A model generated the notes under the pieces. The model saw only the letters and a list, made by a program, of their open reading frames with translations. It did not search any database and was not told where the DNA came from. A stretch of 56,361 nt of DNA from Tissierella_B sp964485455 (GTDB taxonomy: Bacteria > Bacillota > Clostridia > Tissierellales > Tissierellaceae). The stretch spans positions 1-56,361 of the forward strand of contig CAZAJU010000002.1 of assembly GCA_964485455.1 (NCBI GenBank), given 5' to 3'. The position numbers were made by a program, and so were the translations under genes. Positions 40,615-50,173 of the stretch are shown piece by piece. How positions within the stretch are numbered: position 1 is the first letter of the stretch; every line of letters starts with the position of its first letter.

Positions 40615-43229
40615 TAGGATCTCTCCCTTAAACTCTTTGCATCCTCGATGAGGTTGCTTAATGTATTCAATGCTTCTAATGGGGTCAGATTATGAATATC
40701 TATATTCTTAATCCTATCAACAAAATAATCCTTTTTAAAATCCATTAAATTAAGCTGTTTTGAATTATCCCTTGGAGATGAATCTAAGCTTATTTCATGA
40801 GTGTTTTCTATCCCAGAAAGTATATCATTTGCCCGGTCGATAATCTCCTTATTAATACCTGCTAGCTTTGCAACCTGTATCCCATAGCTTCTATTAGTGC
40901 TACCTTCTACAATCTTTCTCAAAAAGATTATATCATCGCCTCTTTCTTCAGCTAATATAGTCAGGTTAACTATCCCTTTAAACTTATCTTTGAGCTGTGT
41001 TAATTCATGATAATGGGTTGCAAAAAGGGTCTTTGCCCTAATTTTAGTTACTATATACTCCACAACGGCCCAAGCAATACTAAGACCATCATAGGTGCTT
41101 GTACCTCTCCCAACCTCATCTAATATTATGAGACTGTTTGAAGTTGCAGATTTAACTATATTTGAAACCTCATTCATCTCCACCATAAAGGTGCTTTCAC
41201 CTTGACTGAGGTTATCTGAGGCACCTATTCTAGTAAATATTCTATCAACAATTCCAATATTCGCTTTAGCTGCCGGAACAAAGGATCCTACCTGAGATAG
41301 TAAGGTAATTATAGCCACCTGTCTCATATAGGTTGATTTTCCTGCCATATTTGGACCGGTAATTATCTGTATCATATTTTCTTTGTTATTTAAAAGTGTA
41401 TCATTAGGAATAAAAAGATTATTATCAATAGTTGACTCCACTACAGGGTGTCGTCCTTCAATAATCTCAATAATGCCCTTATTGTTTAACTCAGGTCTTA
41501 CATAATTGTTATTATTTGCAACTAAAGCATAGGTAGATAGCACATCTAGTACAGCAATATTTTTACTAAGAGTTTGCAATCTTTCTATTTCATTTTTTAT
41601 CCTAGTTCGTATGTCTTGGAATATTTCATATTCTAAATCTAAGGCCTTTTCCTCAGCTCCAAGAATCTTGGATTCCATATTCTTTAATTCCTCAGTATAA
41701 TACCTTTCAGCATTAGCTAAAGTTTGTTTTCTTATAAAATAGTCTGGTACCAGATTTAAATTTGACTTAGTGACTTCTATATAATAACCTGCAATTCGAT
41801 TATATCCTATTTTAAGGTTTTTAATTCCAGTCTTGTTCTTTTCTTGCTGTTCTAAATTACCTAGCCATTCCTTACCCTTTAAACTACTATCTCTCAACTC
41901 ATCTAGGTCATTATTAAATCCTATTTTAATAATTCCACCTTCCTTAAGGGTAATGGGTGCATTATCATCAACTGAGGATTCAATTAAATTGTATATATCG
42001 GATAAATCATCAATTTTATTATTTAACTTAATCAACTGTGGGTTTTCTGTTCTTTTTAATATTTCTTTTAATGAGGGTAACACTCTTATGGAATTTTTTA
42101 GGGATAGAAAGTCTCTTCCATTGCAGTTCCCACTAGATATCTTACTAGATAACCTTTCAATGTCATAGATTTCCTTTAAACAATCTCTAATATCATCCAT
42201 AATCATAAGATTTGTGGTTAAGAATTCTACAACGTCTAGTCTATTGTTGATTTGATTAATATCTAATAGAGGTTGTTCTAGCCATTTCTTAATAAGTCGT
42301 CCTCCCATAGCAGTATGAGTCTTATCCAATATACCTATAAGTGCTCCTTTTTTTTCCTTTGACCTAATAGTCTCATTGATTTCAAGATTCATCCTAGTAT
42401 TAATATCCATTATCAAATAATTGGATGGTTCATAATAGTTGATTGTGTTAATATGCTCTAAGTCATTCATTTGAGTGTTATATAAGTATTCTATAAGTTT
42501 ATAGGTTGAAAGTGTTGCATAAAGCTTTTCATTAATACCTAGCTCTTCTAATGATTCAACCTTAAACAATTTGCATATTTCAGTTTTCATGTAAGAATCT
42601 AGCTGATGTACATCATCATAGATATTTATATATGGATTCAACTTATTCTTGATGATTTTCATATATTTCTTATTTAGGGTAAATCTTGTATTGCAAAGTA
42701 TTTCAGACGGATTAGTCTTTCCAAGCTCATCTATGATAAAACGGTAACAGTTATCTTCATCGCTTAGGAATTCCGTAGTATACATTTCACCTGTAGAATT
42801 ATCAACATATGTGATTCCTAACCCAAAGTTGTCATAGTATATGGAAACTAGAAAGTTATTAGACTTATCATCTAAAACATTACCATCGGAAATTGTCCCT
42901 GGAGTTACTATGCGTACAATATCCCTCTTCACCAATCCCTTTGCAAGTGCAGGGTCTTCAACCTGGTCACAGACGGCAACTTTATACCCTTTATCAACTA
43001 GCTTAGCAATATAGTTCTCTGATACGTGATAAGGTACCCCACACATTGGGGCTTTTTCACTTTGGCCACAATCTCTTTGGGTAAGAGCTATTTCCAGTTC
43101 TCTAGAAGCTATTTTTGCATCATCAAAAAACATTTCATAGAAGTCGCCTAATCTAAAGAAAAGAATTGCATCCTTTTGTTTTTCCTTTATTTCCATATAC
43201 TGTTTCATCATAGGTGTAAGATTATCCAT
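40614..43229 (-). CDS. mutS: DNA mismatch repair protein MutS
   Basis: 871 aa mismatch-recognition ATPase. The N-terminal mismatch-binding wedge motif is GDFYEMF (about 27-33). The ATPase domain has Walker A GPNMAGKSTYMRQ, the LIILDEVGRGTSTYDG Walker B/signature region, and ATHYHEL. The clamp and lever coiled coil lies between. It starts 11 bases after the miaB stop, so miaB-mutS-mutL-miaA-hfq forms one operon on the minus strand. Confidence 0.98.
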   Translation of the reverse strand: MDNLTPMMKQYMEIKEKQKDAILFFRLGDFYEMFFDDAKIASRELEIALTQRDCGQSEKAPMCGVPYHVSENYIAKLVDKGYKVAVCDQVEDPALAKGLVKRDIVRIVTPGTISDGNVLDDKSNNFLVSIYYDNFGLGITYVDNSTGEMYTTEFLSDEDNCYRFIIDELGKTNPSEILCNTRFTLNKKYMKIIKNKLNPYINIYDDVHQLDSYMKTEICKLFKVESLEELGINEKLYATLSTYKLIEYLYNTQMNDLEHINTINYYEPSNYLIMDINTRMNLEINETIRSKEKKGALIGILDKTHTAMGGRLIKKWLEQPLLDINQINNRLDVVEFLTTNLMIMDDIRDCLKEIYDIERLSSKISSGNCNGRDFLSLKNSIRVLPSLKEILKRTENPQLIKLNNKIDDLSDIYNLIESSVDDNAPITLKEGGIIKIGFNNDLDELRDSSLKGKEWLGNLEQQEKNKTGIKNLKIGYNRIAGYYIEVTKSNLNLVPDYFIRKQTLANAERYYTEELKNMESKILGAEEKALDLEYEIFQDIRTRIKNEIERLQTLSKNIAVLDVLSTYALVANNNNYVRPELNNKGIIEIIEGRHPVVESTIDNNLFIPNDTLLNNKENMIQIITGPNMAGKSTYMRQVAIITLLSQVGSFVPAAKANIGIVDRIFTRIGASDNLSQGESTFMVEMNEVSNIVKSATSNSLIILDEVGRGTSTYDGLSIAWAVVEYIVTKIRAKTLFATHYHELTQLKDKFKGIVNLTILAEERGDDIIFLRKIVEGSTNRSYGIQVAKLAGINKEIIDRANDILSGIENTHEISLDSSPRDNSKQLNLMDFKKDYFVDRIKNIDIHNLTPLEALNTLSNLIEDAKSLRERS

Positions 43230-43240
43230 TTTTTCCTCCG

Positions 43241-44557
43241 TTATACTGCTGTACCTTCCAGAGTAAAGGTCTTAACAGAATCTATTCTAACCTTTATTAA
43301 ATTACCAATTTGGCTCTTATCTCCTGGGAAGTGTACAAGCTTACCGCTTCTAGTTCTTCCATTTAATACTAATTCATTATTTTTACTAACATCTTCTACA
43401 AGAACCTCAACTACAGTTCCCAATAACTTTTCATTATTTTCTAGACCAATTGGGTTAAGGGTTTCTTGTAATCTATTAAATCTTTCGTGTTTAATTTTAT
43501 CAGGCACTTGATTATCCATGTTGGCAGCTTTTGTACCCTCTCTAATGGAATATAGGAAAGAATAAGCCATATCATAACCTACCTTCTTAACAACATCTAA
43601 GGTTTCTTCAAAGTCTTCATCTGTTTCACCTGGGAAACCTACTATTATATCAGTAGTTATTGAAATATCAGGTACTGCATTTTTTATTTTATCTATAATC
43701 AGTAGATAATCTTCCTTAGTATATTTTCTATTCATAGCCTTTAATATCCTGTTGCTACCTGATTGGATAGGTAGATGAAGATGGTTGCACATTTTATCAA
43801 GAGTTTTATAGCATTCTATTAGCTCATCTGATAAATCCTTCGGATGGGATGTCATAAATCTAATTCTTTCCAAGCCTTCAATTTTATTTATATCCTTCAA
43901 CAAATCTGAAAAGCTATATTCCCTATCTAAGGTTTTCCCATAGGAATTTACATTTTGACCTAAAAGAGTAACTTCCTTGCAACCATTCATTGCTAAATCT
44001 TTAATTTCAGAAATAATACTCTCTGGTTCTCTACTTCTTTCCCTTCCCCTAGTATAAGGTACTATACAATATGTACAAAAATTATTGCATCCATACATAA
44101 TATTTACATAGGCTTTATAGGAATATTTTCTATTTGCATCTAAATTTTCTTCTATTTCTCTATTTTCTTCATTAATATCTACTATAGTCTTACCAGTTTC
44201 ATTATATCTAGTAATGAGCTGTGGTAGTTTATGAATATTATTTGTTCCAAAGATTATATCTACTTGTCTATATTTTTTTAGTACTACTTCTCTAATATCT
44301 TCTCTTTGCATCATGCATCCACATACTGAAAGTACTAGATTAGGATTTCTTCGCTTTAAGTCCTTAAGTTCACCTAGCTGGCCAAAAACCCTTTCCTCAG
44401 CAGATTTTCTAACTGCACAAGTATTGAAAATTATAAAATCCGCTTCTTCTCTATTATCTGTAACTTCATAACCCATGCTATCAAGTGTCCAAGCTATTTT
44501 TTCTGAGTCATGATCATTCATTTGACAACCATAGGTTTGAATTATATATTTCTTCAT
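43241..44557 (-). CDS. miaB: tRNA-2-methylthio-N6-dimethylallyladenosine synthase
   Basis: Radical-SAM methylthiotransferase acting on i6A37 made by MiaA. N-terminal cluster cysteines in TYGCQMNDHDSE, NTCAVR and GCMMQR; radical-SAM motif CNNFCTYC; TRAM domain at the C terminus. 438 aa from ATG 44557; the AAGGAG is 11 bases upstream, slightly long. The GCQMN start distinguishes it from RimO. Confidence 0.95.
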   Translation of the reverse strand: MKKYIIQTYGCQMNDHDSEKIAWTLDSMGYEVTDNREEADFIIFNTCAVRKSAEERVFGQLGELKDLKRRNPNLVLSVCGCMMQREDIREVVLKKYRQVDIIFGTNNIHKLPQLITRYNETGKTIVDINEENREIEENLDANRKYSYKAYVNIMYGCNNFCTYCIVPYTRGRERSREPESIISEIKDLAMNGCKEVTLLGQNVNSYGKTLDREYSFSDLLKDINKIEGLERIRFMTSHPKDLSDELIECYKTLDKMCNHLHLPIQSGSNRILKAMNRKYTKEDYLLIIDKIKNAVPDISITTDIIVGFPGETDEDFEETLDVVKKVGYDMAYSFLYSIREGTKAANMDNQVPDKIKHERFNRLQETLNPIGLENNEKLLGTVVEVLVEDVSKNNELVLNGRTRSGKLVHFPGDKSQIGNLIKVRIDSVKTFTLEGTAV

Positions 44558-44633
44558 CGAATCTATTTCTCCTTTAAAACTTTGTATAATAATCACTTAA
44601 ACTCTATTATACCATAAATATACTTATTTCGAG

Positions 44634-44662
44634 AATAAAAAAAGAGTGGTTGTCCACTCTTT
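44634..44662 (-). terminator. Terminator after the MerR-type gene
   Basis: On the minus strand AAAGAGTGG-ACAA-CCACTCTTT followed by TTTTATT. The stem begins at the stop codon of the MerR-type gene. miaB begins about 75 bases further on. Confidence 0.85.
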
Positions 44663-45257
44663 AGCTATGAGCTTTTGCTCTAAATAGTCTTTTGAGAAAG
44701 TTAGGTTGTACTTCCTCATACTTTTTCAACCTATCTGCCAGATCCAAGATTTCTGATGTCTTTTCTTTAACTAACATTTTCAGCTTAGCATTTTCACAAA
44801 TTAAGACATCCCTTTCTTTAGAATTAATTTCCTGCTTCAACTCTATTATTTCTTGTTTAAGTTCCTGTATTATTTCTATACTATCAGCAGTACTTCTTGA
44901 AATTAATTCATTAAGTCTTTCAAAGAAGATTTCTTCAAGGGATCTTGAAATCTCTACTGCAATACTGGAAGTATCTAAACTATTTTCAACAGTTTGAATA
45001 GAAGTATTCTCAGGGTTAGATACCATAAGTTCAGGAGAATTAATGATAAGCTTTATTTGTTTATTACTGAAACCCTTATCCTGTAACATCTTAATATATT
45101 GAATTAGTTCGATTTCCTTAACAGTATAGTATCTGTGGTTGGAATCGGTCCTAGGAACGTTAATTTCAAATTCCTTTTCATAGTATCTAAGGACATGTGG
45201 GGCGTAGCCAGTAATATCAGCTACCTCTGATATTGTATATTCTACATCAAAATCCAT
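44661..45257 (-). CDS. MerR-type HTH protein with C-terminal coiled coil
   Basis: 198 aa. A MerR-like winged helix (about 5-75; YTISEVADITGYAPHVLRYY and NHRYYTVKEIELIQYIKMLQ) is followed by a Glu/Lys-rich coiled coil (about 110-180) and a basic tail. No ligand-binding domain is present. The layout resembles the chromosome-anchoring protein RacA of B. subtilis, but that is only a resemblance; it could be a DNA-binding structural protein or a regulator of unknown genes. SD GGGGG lies close to the ATG. Confidence 0.75.
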   Translation of the reverse strand: MDFDVEYTISEVADITGYAPHVLRYYEKEFEINVPRTDSNHRYYTVKEIELIQYIKMLQDKGFSNKQIKLIINSPELMVSNPENTSIQTVENSLDTSSIAVEISRSLEEIFFERLNELISRSTADSIEIIQELKQEIIELKQEINSKERDVLICENAKLKMLVKEKTSEILDLADRLKKYEEVQPNFLKRLFRAKAHS

Positions 45258-45396
45258 GTTCTATCCCCCTTTGAAGAATTATGACTATGATTTATTTATC
45301 TATATAATAACATAAATCTATCAAATTTTTAGAAATAGTTTCCATCAAATTCCCTTATAATACCAATGGAATCGACTATTTTATGGGAGATATTGT

Positions 45397-45436
45397 AGAA
45401 AAAAATGATAATAGCATTATGCTATTATCATTTTTA
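45397..45436 (-). terminator. Terminator after ispH/rpsA
   Basis: AAAATGATAATAGCA (45402-45416), loop TTA, TGCTATTATCATTTT (45420-45434): a perfect 15-bp stem. On the minus strand it is followed by TTTTTTC. It ends the cmk-plsC-ispH/rpsA operon. The rest of the intergenic region to 45257 holds only a weak promoter-like sequence for the MerR-type gene. Confidence 0.85.
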
Positions 45437-45459
45437 TTTAGTATAAATTATGGATAAGA

Positions 45460-47406
45460 TTAGTTTTTAACAATGTCTTCTATAGTAGTATTTACTTCTT
45501 GATTTTCTATAGTTTCAACTGCTTCTTCTTCAACTGCATCTTTAGCACTTAAGCTAATCTTTCTTTCATCTTCATTTATTTCAATAACTTTAACCTTTAT
45601 AGTATCTCCAACTTTTAATACATCTGCAGGCTTATTTATATGTTCTTTTGAAATTTGTGATACATGAAGTAATCCATCAACGCCTTCATTTAGTCTTACG
45701 AAAGCGCCAAAGTCAAGAAGATTAACAACTTTACCGTCGATTATATCTCCTACCTTTACATTCTTCTTAAATGCTTCCCAAGGCTCTTCAACAGTTTGCT
45801 TTAAGCCTAGTGAAATTCTATTCTTATTTTGATCAAAAGATAGAACTACAACTTCAACCTTATCTCCAGCCTTTAGTACTTCTGAAGGATGCTTTACTCT
45901 ATTCCATGAAAGGTCTGAAATATGAATTAAACCATCTACTCCTCCTAAATCAACGAAAGCACCAAAATCAGTTAGTCTTTGAACTATACCTTCAACTGTT
46001 TCATTTACCTTAAGTTTAGCCCATACCTCAGTTTTTTTCTTTGTTAATTCTTCTTTTTCTACTTCTTTTCTAGATAATATAACTCTTCTCTTGTCTTTAT
46101 CTAAATCAATTACTCTAGCTTTAAAAGTTCTTCCTTTAAATTGTTCTAGATCACTAACAAAGTTAGCAGATACATGAGAAGCTGGCATAAATCCATTAAT
46201 TCCAAGAACAAGAACAGTTAATCCACCCTTTACTGCAGAAAGAACCTTACATTCAACCTCTGCTTTATTGTTCATAGCCTCTTCTAGCTTATCCCAATTC
46301 TTAAGATCATCAACTCTTTTTAATGATAAAACTACATTGCCTTCACCATCATCTAGTTTTAATACGTAAACAGAAATTTCATCGCCTACGTTAATGATGC
46401 TCTTAGGTGTAACATCCGTATCAGTAGACAATTCATCTCTTTTAATAATACCGTCGCTCTTATAATTTATGTTAACCATTACTTCAGTATCAGTAACATA
46501 TAAAACAGTACCCTTAACTACTTCTCCTCTATGAATTCTTTTAAATGAGCTTTCTATTGCTTCCATCATTTCATCTTTGTTCAAATTATCCATCGCTTCA
46601 ACAGCCTCCTTAATTATCCAATCAGGTGTAGATGCACCTGCTGTTATTCCTATTGTATTAAATATTTGCATATCTTGTAAAGATAAATCTTCAATTGTTT
46701 CAATGTGGAATACATTCTTACAATTTCTCTTGCTTATTTCAACAAGTTTTAATGTATTTGAACTATTCTTTCCTCCAATTACAACCATTGCATCTACCTT
46801 TTTTGATACTTCCTCAGCTGATAGTTGTCTTATTTTAGTAGCATTGCATATAGTATTGTGCAAAACTACTTCATCAGCTTTTACTATTTCAGCCAATTTT
46901 TCGAATTTATCTAGCCTATTAGTTGTTTGAGAAACAATACACACCTTTTTAAGCCTTGGAAGACTTCTAGCTTCTTCCTCAGTATTTATTATATACGCTT
47001 TATTTTGGCACCATCCATTTATGCCTATAACCTCTGGATGCTTAGAATCACCTACTATTACTATATCATACCCTTTATTTGAATAATCTTCAACTTTTTT
47101 ATGGACTGAAAGCACATAAGGGCAAGTACAATCTACTAATTCAAGATTTCGGCTTTGGATATCCTCAGCTATCATCTTAGGTATTCCATGAGATCTAATG
47201 ATTATTTTTCCTTCGGGTATATTTTCATAATCATCTACTGTTATAAGTCCTTCCTTCTCTAATGCTGAAACTGCTTGTTTGTTATGAACTAATGGTCCGT
47301 AGGAGTATACTTTAGAAGCTGAACCATTTAGTGCTTTCTTTGTTAAATCCTCAGCTCTTTTAACACCAAAACAGTAACCGGCATTATCTGCCACTATAAT
47401 TTTCAC
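45460..47406 (-). CDS. ispH: Bifunctional IspH (HMBPP reductase) / ribosomal protein S1-like fusion
   Basis: 648 aa. Residues 1-280 are IspH, the last MEP-pathway enzyme, with the three cluster cysteines Cys12 (GYCFGVKRA), Cys95 (DCTCPYV) and Cys187 (NTICNAT). Residues about 300-620 carry four S1 RNA-binding repeats, the third and fourth being most typical (FGAFVDLGGVDGLIHISDLS and FGAFVRLNEGVDGLLHVSQI). The acidic tail is short. This fusion is known in Clostridia. GTG 47406 has AGGTG 6 bases upstream; an upstream GTG 47415 overlaps that SD. Confidence 0.95.
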   Translation of the reverse strand: MKIIVADNAGYCFGVKRAEDLTKKALNGSASKVYSYGPLVHNKQAVSALEKEGLITVDDYENIPEGKIIIRSHGIPKMIAEDIQSRNLELVDCTCPYVLSVHKKVEDYSNKGYDIVIVGDSKHPEVIGINGWCQNKAYIINTEEEARSLPRLKKVCIVSQTTNRLDKFEKLAEIVKADEVVLHNTICNATKIRQLSAEEVSKKVDAMVVIGGKNSSNTLKLVEISKRNCKNVFHIETIEDLSLQDMQIFNTIGITAGASTPDWIIKEAVEAMDNLNKDEMMEAIESSFKRIHRGEVVKGTVLYVTDTEVMVNINYKSDGIIKRDELSTDTDVTPKSIINVGDEISVYVLKLDDGEGNVVLSLKRVDDLKNWDKLEEAMNNKAEVECKVLSAVKGGLTVLVLGINGFMPASHVSANFVSDLEQFKGRTFKARVIDLDKDKRRVILSRKEVEKEELTKKKTEVWAKLKVNETVEGIVQRLTDFGAFVDLGGVDGLIHISDLSWNRVKHPSEVLKAGDKVEVVVLSFDQNKNRISLGLKQTVEEPWEAFKKNVKVGDIIDGKVVNLLDFGAFVRLNEGVDGLLHVSQISKEHINKPADVLKVGDTIKVKVIEINEDERKISLSAKDAVEEEAVETIENQEVNTTIEDIVKN

Positions 47407-47415
47407 ATTTATCAC

Positions 47416-47976
47416 CTATTTTAAATCATATATAGACTTTAGAATATTTTTGCTAATTTCAGCATAATCCTTAGATTCCTCTTGAGATAGGTCTATTTGT
47501 TTACCAATTTTTATTTTGATCTTATTAAACAACTTATAATTACCATCGATATATATTGGTTGAACTACGGATTTAGATTTTGCTGTCAATAAACCTATTC
47601 CTGGCTTAGCGTTATTTATATCAAAGCCCTTAACTCTAGTACCTTCAGGAAATATTCCAAGAACTCCACCGTCTTTTAAAATCCTAAGAGCATTTTTTAT
47701 TGCTGATATATCTGAATTATCTCTATCTATAGGAAAAGCACCTATTTTTCCTAAGATATTTCCAAAGGTTTTATTTTTAAAAAGCTCCTTTTTGGCCATC
47801 CAGGAAATCTTTCTAGGAAAAACAACAGAAACCAGTAAAGGGTCAAGGTTGTTTGCATGATTTGAACAAATAGCTAATCTTCCATCCATACGAACATTTT
47901 CAAGCCCTTCTACTTCAATTCTATAAAGTATTTTAAAAATAACATAAAAAAAGATTTTTGCAGCACTGTAAAGCAA
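47416..47976 (-). CDS. plsC: 1-acyl-sn-glycerol-3-phosphate acyltransferase
   Basis: 186 aa membrane-associated acyltransferase that makes phosphatidate, the substrate of CdsA. Catalytic motif HX4D is present as SNHANNLDPL, the glycerophosphate motif as FPEGTR, and a hydrophobic N-terminal helix is seen. The start is TTG, with GAGGGGG 7 bases upstream located in the end of cmk; only one base separates the stop of cmk from it. Confidence 0.92.
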   Translation of the reverse strand: MLYSAAKIFFYVIFKILYRIEVEGLENVRMDGRLAICSNHANNLDPLLVSVVFPRKISWMAKKELFKNKTFGNILGKIGAFPIDRDNSDISAIKNALRILKDGGVLGIFPEGTRVKGFDINNAKPGIGLLTAKSKSVVQPIYIDGNYKLFNKIKIKIGKQIDLSQEESKDYAEISKNILKSIYDLK

Positions 47977-47977
47977 A

Positions 47978-48643
47978 TTATATCCCCCTCTTTACTAGTG
48001 AAACTATTATATCCACCGATTCATCAATAGTATAATTGGTAGTATCAAGTAAGTAGGACCCTTGAGTCTTAACAAGAGGAGCAATTTCTCTGTTGCTATC
48101 TATATAGTCCCTTCTTTCAATATCCTTTATAATTTGTTCAAGTGTAATATTAGCCTCACCATTTTCTAGTAATTCTTTATATCTACGTCTTCCTCTTTCT
48201 TCAACTGATGCAGTTACAAATATTTTAAAGTCTGCATTTGGAAGCACAACTGTAGTAATATCACGTCCATCCATTATAACGGATTTTGATTTTGCCATGT
48301 TTTGTTGAATTTTTACCATGGCTTCTCTTACATCCCTTATAGCTGCTACATATGAAACATTTTGACTAATAATATTTTGTCTAATGGAGTCATCTACCAT
48401 TTCACCATCTAAATATATATGGTTGTCTATAAAATCAATAACAGTATTCTCAATTAGGGATATTACTTCTTCAGAGTTTTGAGGGTTAAGTCCTTTATTT
48501 AAAACCTTTAAAGTCAATGCTCTATACATTGCACCCGTATCTATATATTCAAAGCCGAGTATCTTAGCAGCCCTTTTAGATATGGTGCTCTTACCAGATC
48601 CTGCAGGCCCATCAATAGCTACAGATATGATTTTATCAGCCAT
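47978..48643 (-). CDS. cmk: Cytidylate kinase
   Basis: 221 aa (d)CMP kinase. The P-loop AIDGPAGSGKSTISKR, the DTGAMYRALTL motif, and the substrate and lid motifs MDGRDITTVVLP and ASVEERGRRRYKEL are all clear. cmk-plsC-ispH/rpsA is a conserved clostridial operon. It starts behind a promoter and hairpin at 48674-48767. Confidence 0.96.
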   Translation of the reverse strand: MADKIISVAIDGPAGSGKSTISKRAAKILGFEYIDTGAMYRALTLKVLNKGLNPQNSEEVISLIENTVIDFIDNHIYLDGEMVDDSIRQNIISQNVSYVAAIRDVREAMVKIQQNMAKSKSVIMDGRDITTVVLPNADFKIFVTASVEERGRRRYKELLENGEANITLEQIIKDIERRDYIDSNREIAPLVKTQGSYLLDTTNYTIDESVDIIVSLVKRGI

Positions 48644-48661
48644 TTTTCCCTCCTATTTTGT

Positions 48662-48675
48662 ACCTATTCGTAATA
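48662..48675. repeat. Short repeated motif, copy 2 (CCTATTCGTAAT core)
   Basis: ACCTATTCGTAATAA on the plus strand, reading TTATTACGAATAGGT in the cmk transcript, between the leader hairpin and the cmk SD. It matches copies at 18080-18095 and 53718-53733. Confidence 0.5.
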
Positions 48676-48696
48676 AAAAAGCCACCAATAGGTGGC
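48674..48696 (-). terminator. Hairpin/terminator in the cmk leader
   Basis: On the minus strand GCCACC-TATT-GGTGGC (48696-48681) then TTTTTTATT. It terminates the upstream flavoprotein gene, but a good promoter (48739-48767) lies before it and directs transcription of cmk through it, so it may act as an attenuator for cmk. Confidence 0.8.
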
Positions 48697-48738
48697 AATA
48701 CTAAATAAATACTATTAATCCTTCATATTACCATAATA

Positions 48739-48767
48739 ATTATAACTTAAAAGTATCAACTTAACAA
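48739..48767 (-). promoter_or_regulatory. Sigma-A type promoter of the cmk operon
   Basis: Minus strand: -35 TTGTTA (48762-48767), 17-base spacer, -10 TATAAT (48739-48744). Inferred start near 48732, giving a leader of about 90 nt that contains the GCCACC hairpin. Confidence 0.6.
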
Positions 48768-48793
48768 GTAATTTACTCCATTTAAATGTATTA

Positions 48794-50011
48794 TCAAACA
48801 TTCATTCCTGCAAGATATCCTGTAGAATAAGCTATCTGCAAATTATATCCACCTGTTAGTGCATCAACATCTATAATTTCACCTGCAAAGAAGAGGTTTG
48901 GTATTAATTTTGATTCCATAGTAGATGGATTTATCTCAGAAACTGATATACCACCTGAAGTTACTATAGCTTCCTCAATAGGTCTAAATCCTTTGAATTC
49001 CATATCAAAGTTTTTAATAGTGGATATTAACCTAGTTCTTTCTTCTTTAGTTATCTGGTTTACTACTTTTTCAGGATCAATACTTGAATATTTTATAATC
49101 CATGGTATTAATTTCTGTGGAATTAAGTCATTAAGGGCATTTTTAAGTTGTTTATTACTATATTTTTCAAAATCCCTAATAATACGATTATCTAGCTTCT
49201 CATTATCAAGAGCAGGTTTAAGGTCTATACTCAAACGAATATTCTCATATTTTTTATGAAGATAATTACTAGCAGATAGTACTATAGGTCCAGAAATACC
49301 GTAGTGGGTAAATACCATTTCACCAAACTCATCATGGATTAGCTTTTTCCCATTAAATACTTTTAGGGTTACGTTTCTAAGGGAGAGTCCCTGGAGGTCC
49401 TTAATCCAATCTGCATTTATTTCAATTGGTACTAAAGAAGGATTTAAATCCACTATAGTATGACCCATACGCTTTGCAAATATATATCCGTCTCCAGATG
49501 AGCCAGTTGCAGGGTAAGATTTTCCCCCTGTAGAGATTATTATCTTATCAAAAATATTTTCCTTTTCACCTATATAAATAGAGAAGGCTCCATTTTTATA
49601 GATTATTTTATCTACTTTAGAATTTAACCATATATCTACTTTTTTTTCTTCAAGAAATTTAGTAAAAGATTTAATAACATCACTTGATTTATCACTTTCA
49701 GGGAAAACTCTATTTCCTCTTTCAATCTTAGTTTTTAAGCCATAATTGCTCAATAAATCAATTATATCTTCATTTGTAAAAGAATAAAGACTACTATATA
49801 GAAAATTTTTATTAGTAATTATATTATCAAAAAAATCCTCTATAGGTGCAGCATTAGTAATATTGCATCTACCTTTTCCTGTTATAAAAAGTTTTTTTCC
49901 AATTCTTTCATTTTTCTCAATTAAGACTACATCTAATCCTCTTGATGCAGCTATGCCTGCGGCCATAATACCGGCAGGGCCTGCCCCAATTACACCTATT
50001 CTAGTTTTCAT
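48794..50011 (-). CDS. FAD-dependent oxidoreductase, BaiN/HI0933 (YhiN) family
   Basis: 405 aa flavoprotein. FAD-binding GxGxxG: IGAGPAGIMAAGIAASRG near the start, the GKGRCNITNA motif near residue 46 typical of HI0933-like proteins, and the C-terminal FAGEIIDVDALTGGYNLQIA motif. The reaction is not established for most members, including homologues in Firmicutes. Its usual place next to cmk is conserved. The gap with N begins 62 bases upstream of its start. Confidence 0.9.
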   Translation of the reverse strand: MKTRIGVIGAGPAGIMAAGIAASRGLDVVLIEKNERIGKKLFITGKGRCNITNAAPIEDFFDNIITNKNFLYSSLYSFTNEDIIDLLSNYGLKTKIERGNRVFPESDKSSDVIKSFTKFLEEKKVDIWLNSKVDKIIYKNGAFSIYIGEKENIFDKIIISTGGKSYPATGSSGDGYIFAKRMGHTIVDLNPSLVPIEINADWIKDLQGLSLRNVTLKVFNGKKLIHDEFGEMVFTHYGISGPIVLSASNYLHKKYENIRLSIDLKPALDNEKLDNRIIRDFEKYSNKQLKNALNDLIPQKLIPWIIKYSSIDPEKVVNQITKEERTRLISTIKNFDMEFKGFRPIEEAIVTSGGISVSEINPSTMESKLIPNLFFAGEIIDVDALTGGYNLQIAYSTGYLAGMNV

Positions 50012-50073
50012 AATTCCTCACTTTTATCGTTTATTTTTTACTTTTACTTATTTATTACTAGTAGCTAAATCAT

Positions 50074-50173
50074 NNNNNNNNNNNNNNNNNNNNNNNNNNN
50101 NNNNNNNNNNNNNNNNNNNNNNNNNNNNNNNNNNNNNNNNNNNNNNNNNNNNNNNNNNNNNNNNNNNNNNNNN
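50074..50173. other. Assembly gap of 100 N
   Basis: Exactly 100 N, a common placeholder for a gap of unknown size. It removes the C-terminal end of the RpiR-type gene and any sequence between that gene and the flavoprotein gene. Coordinates right of it may be shifted from the real genome. Confidence 0.98.
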
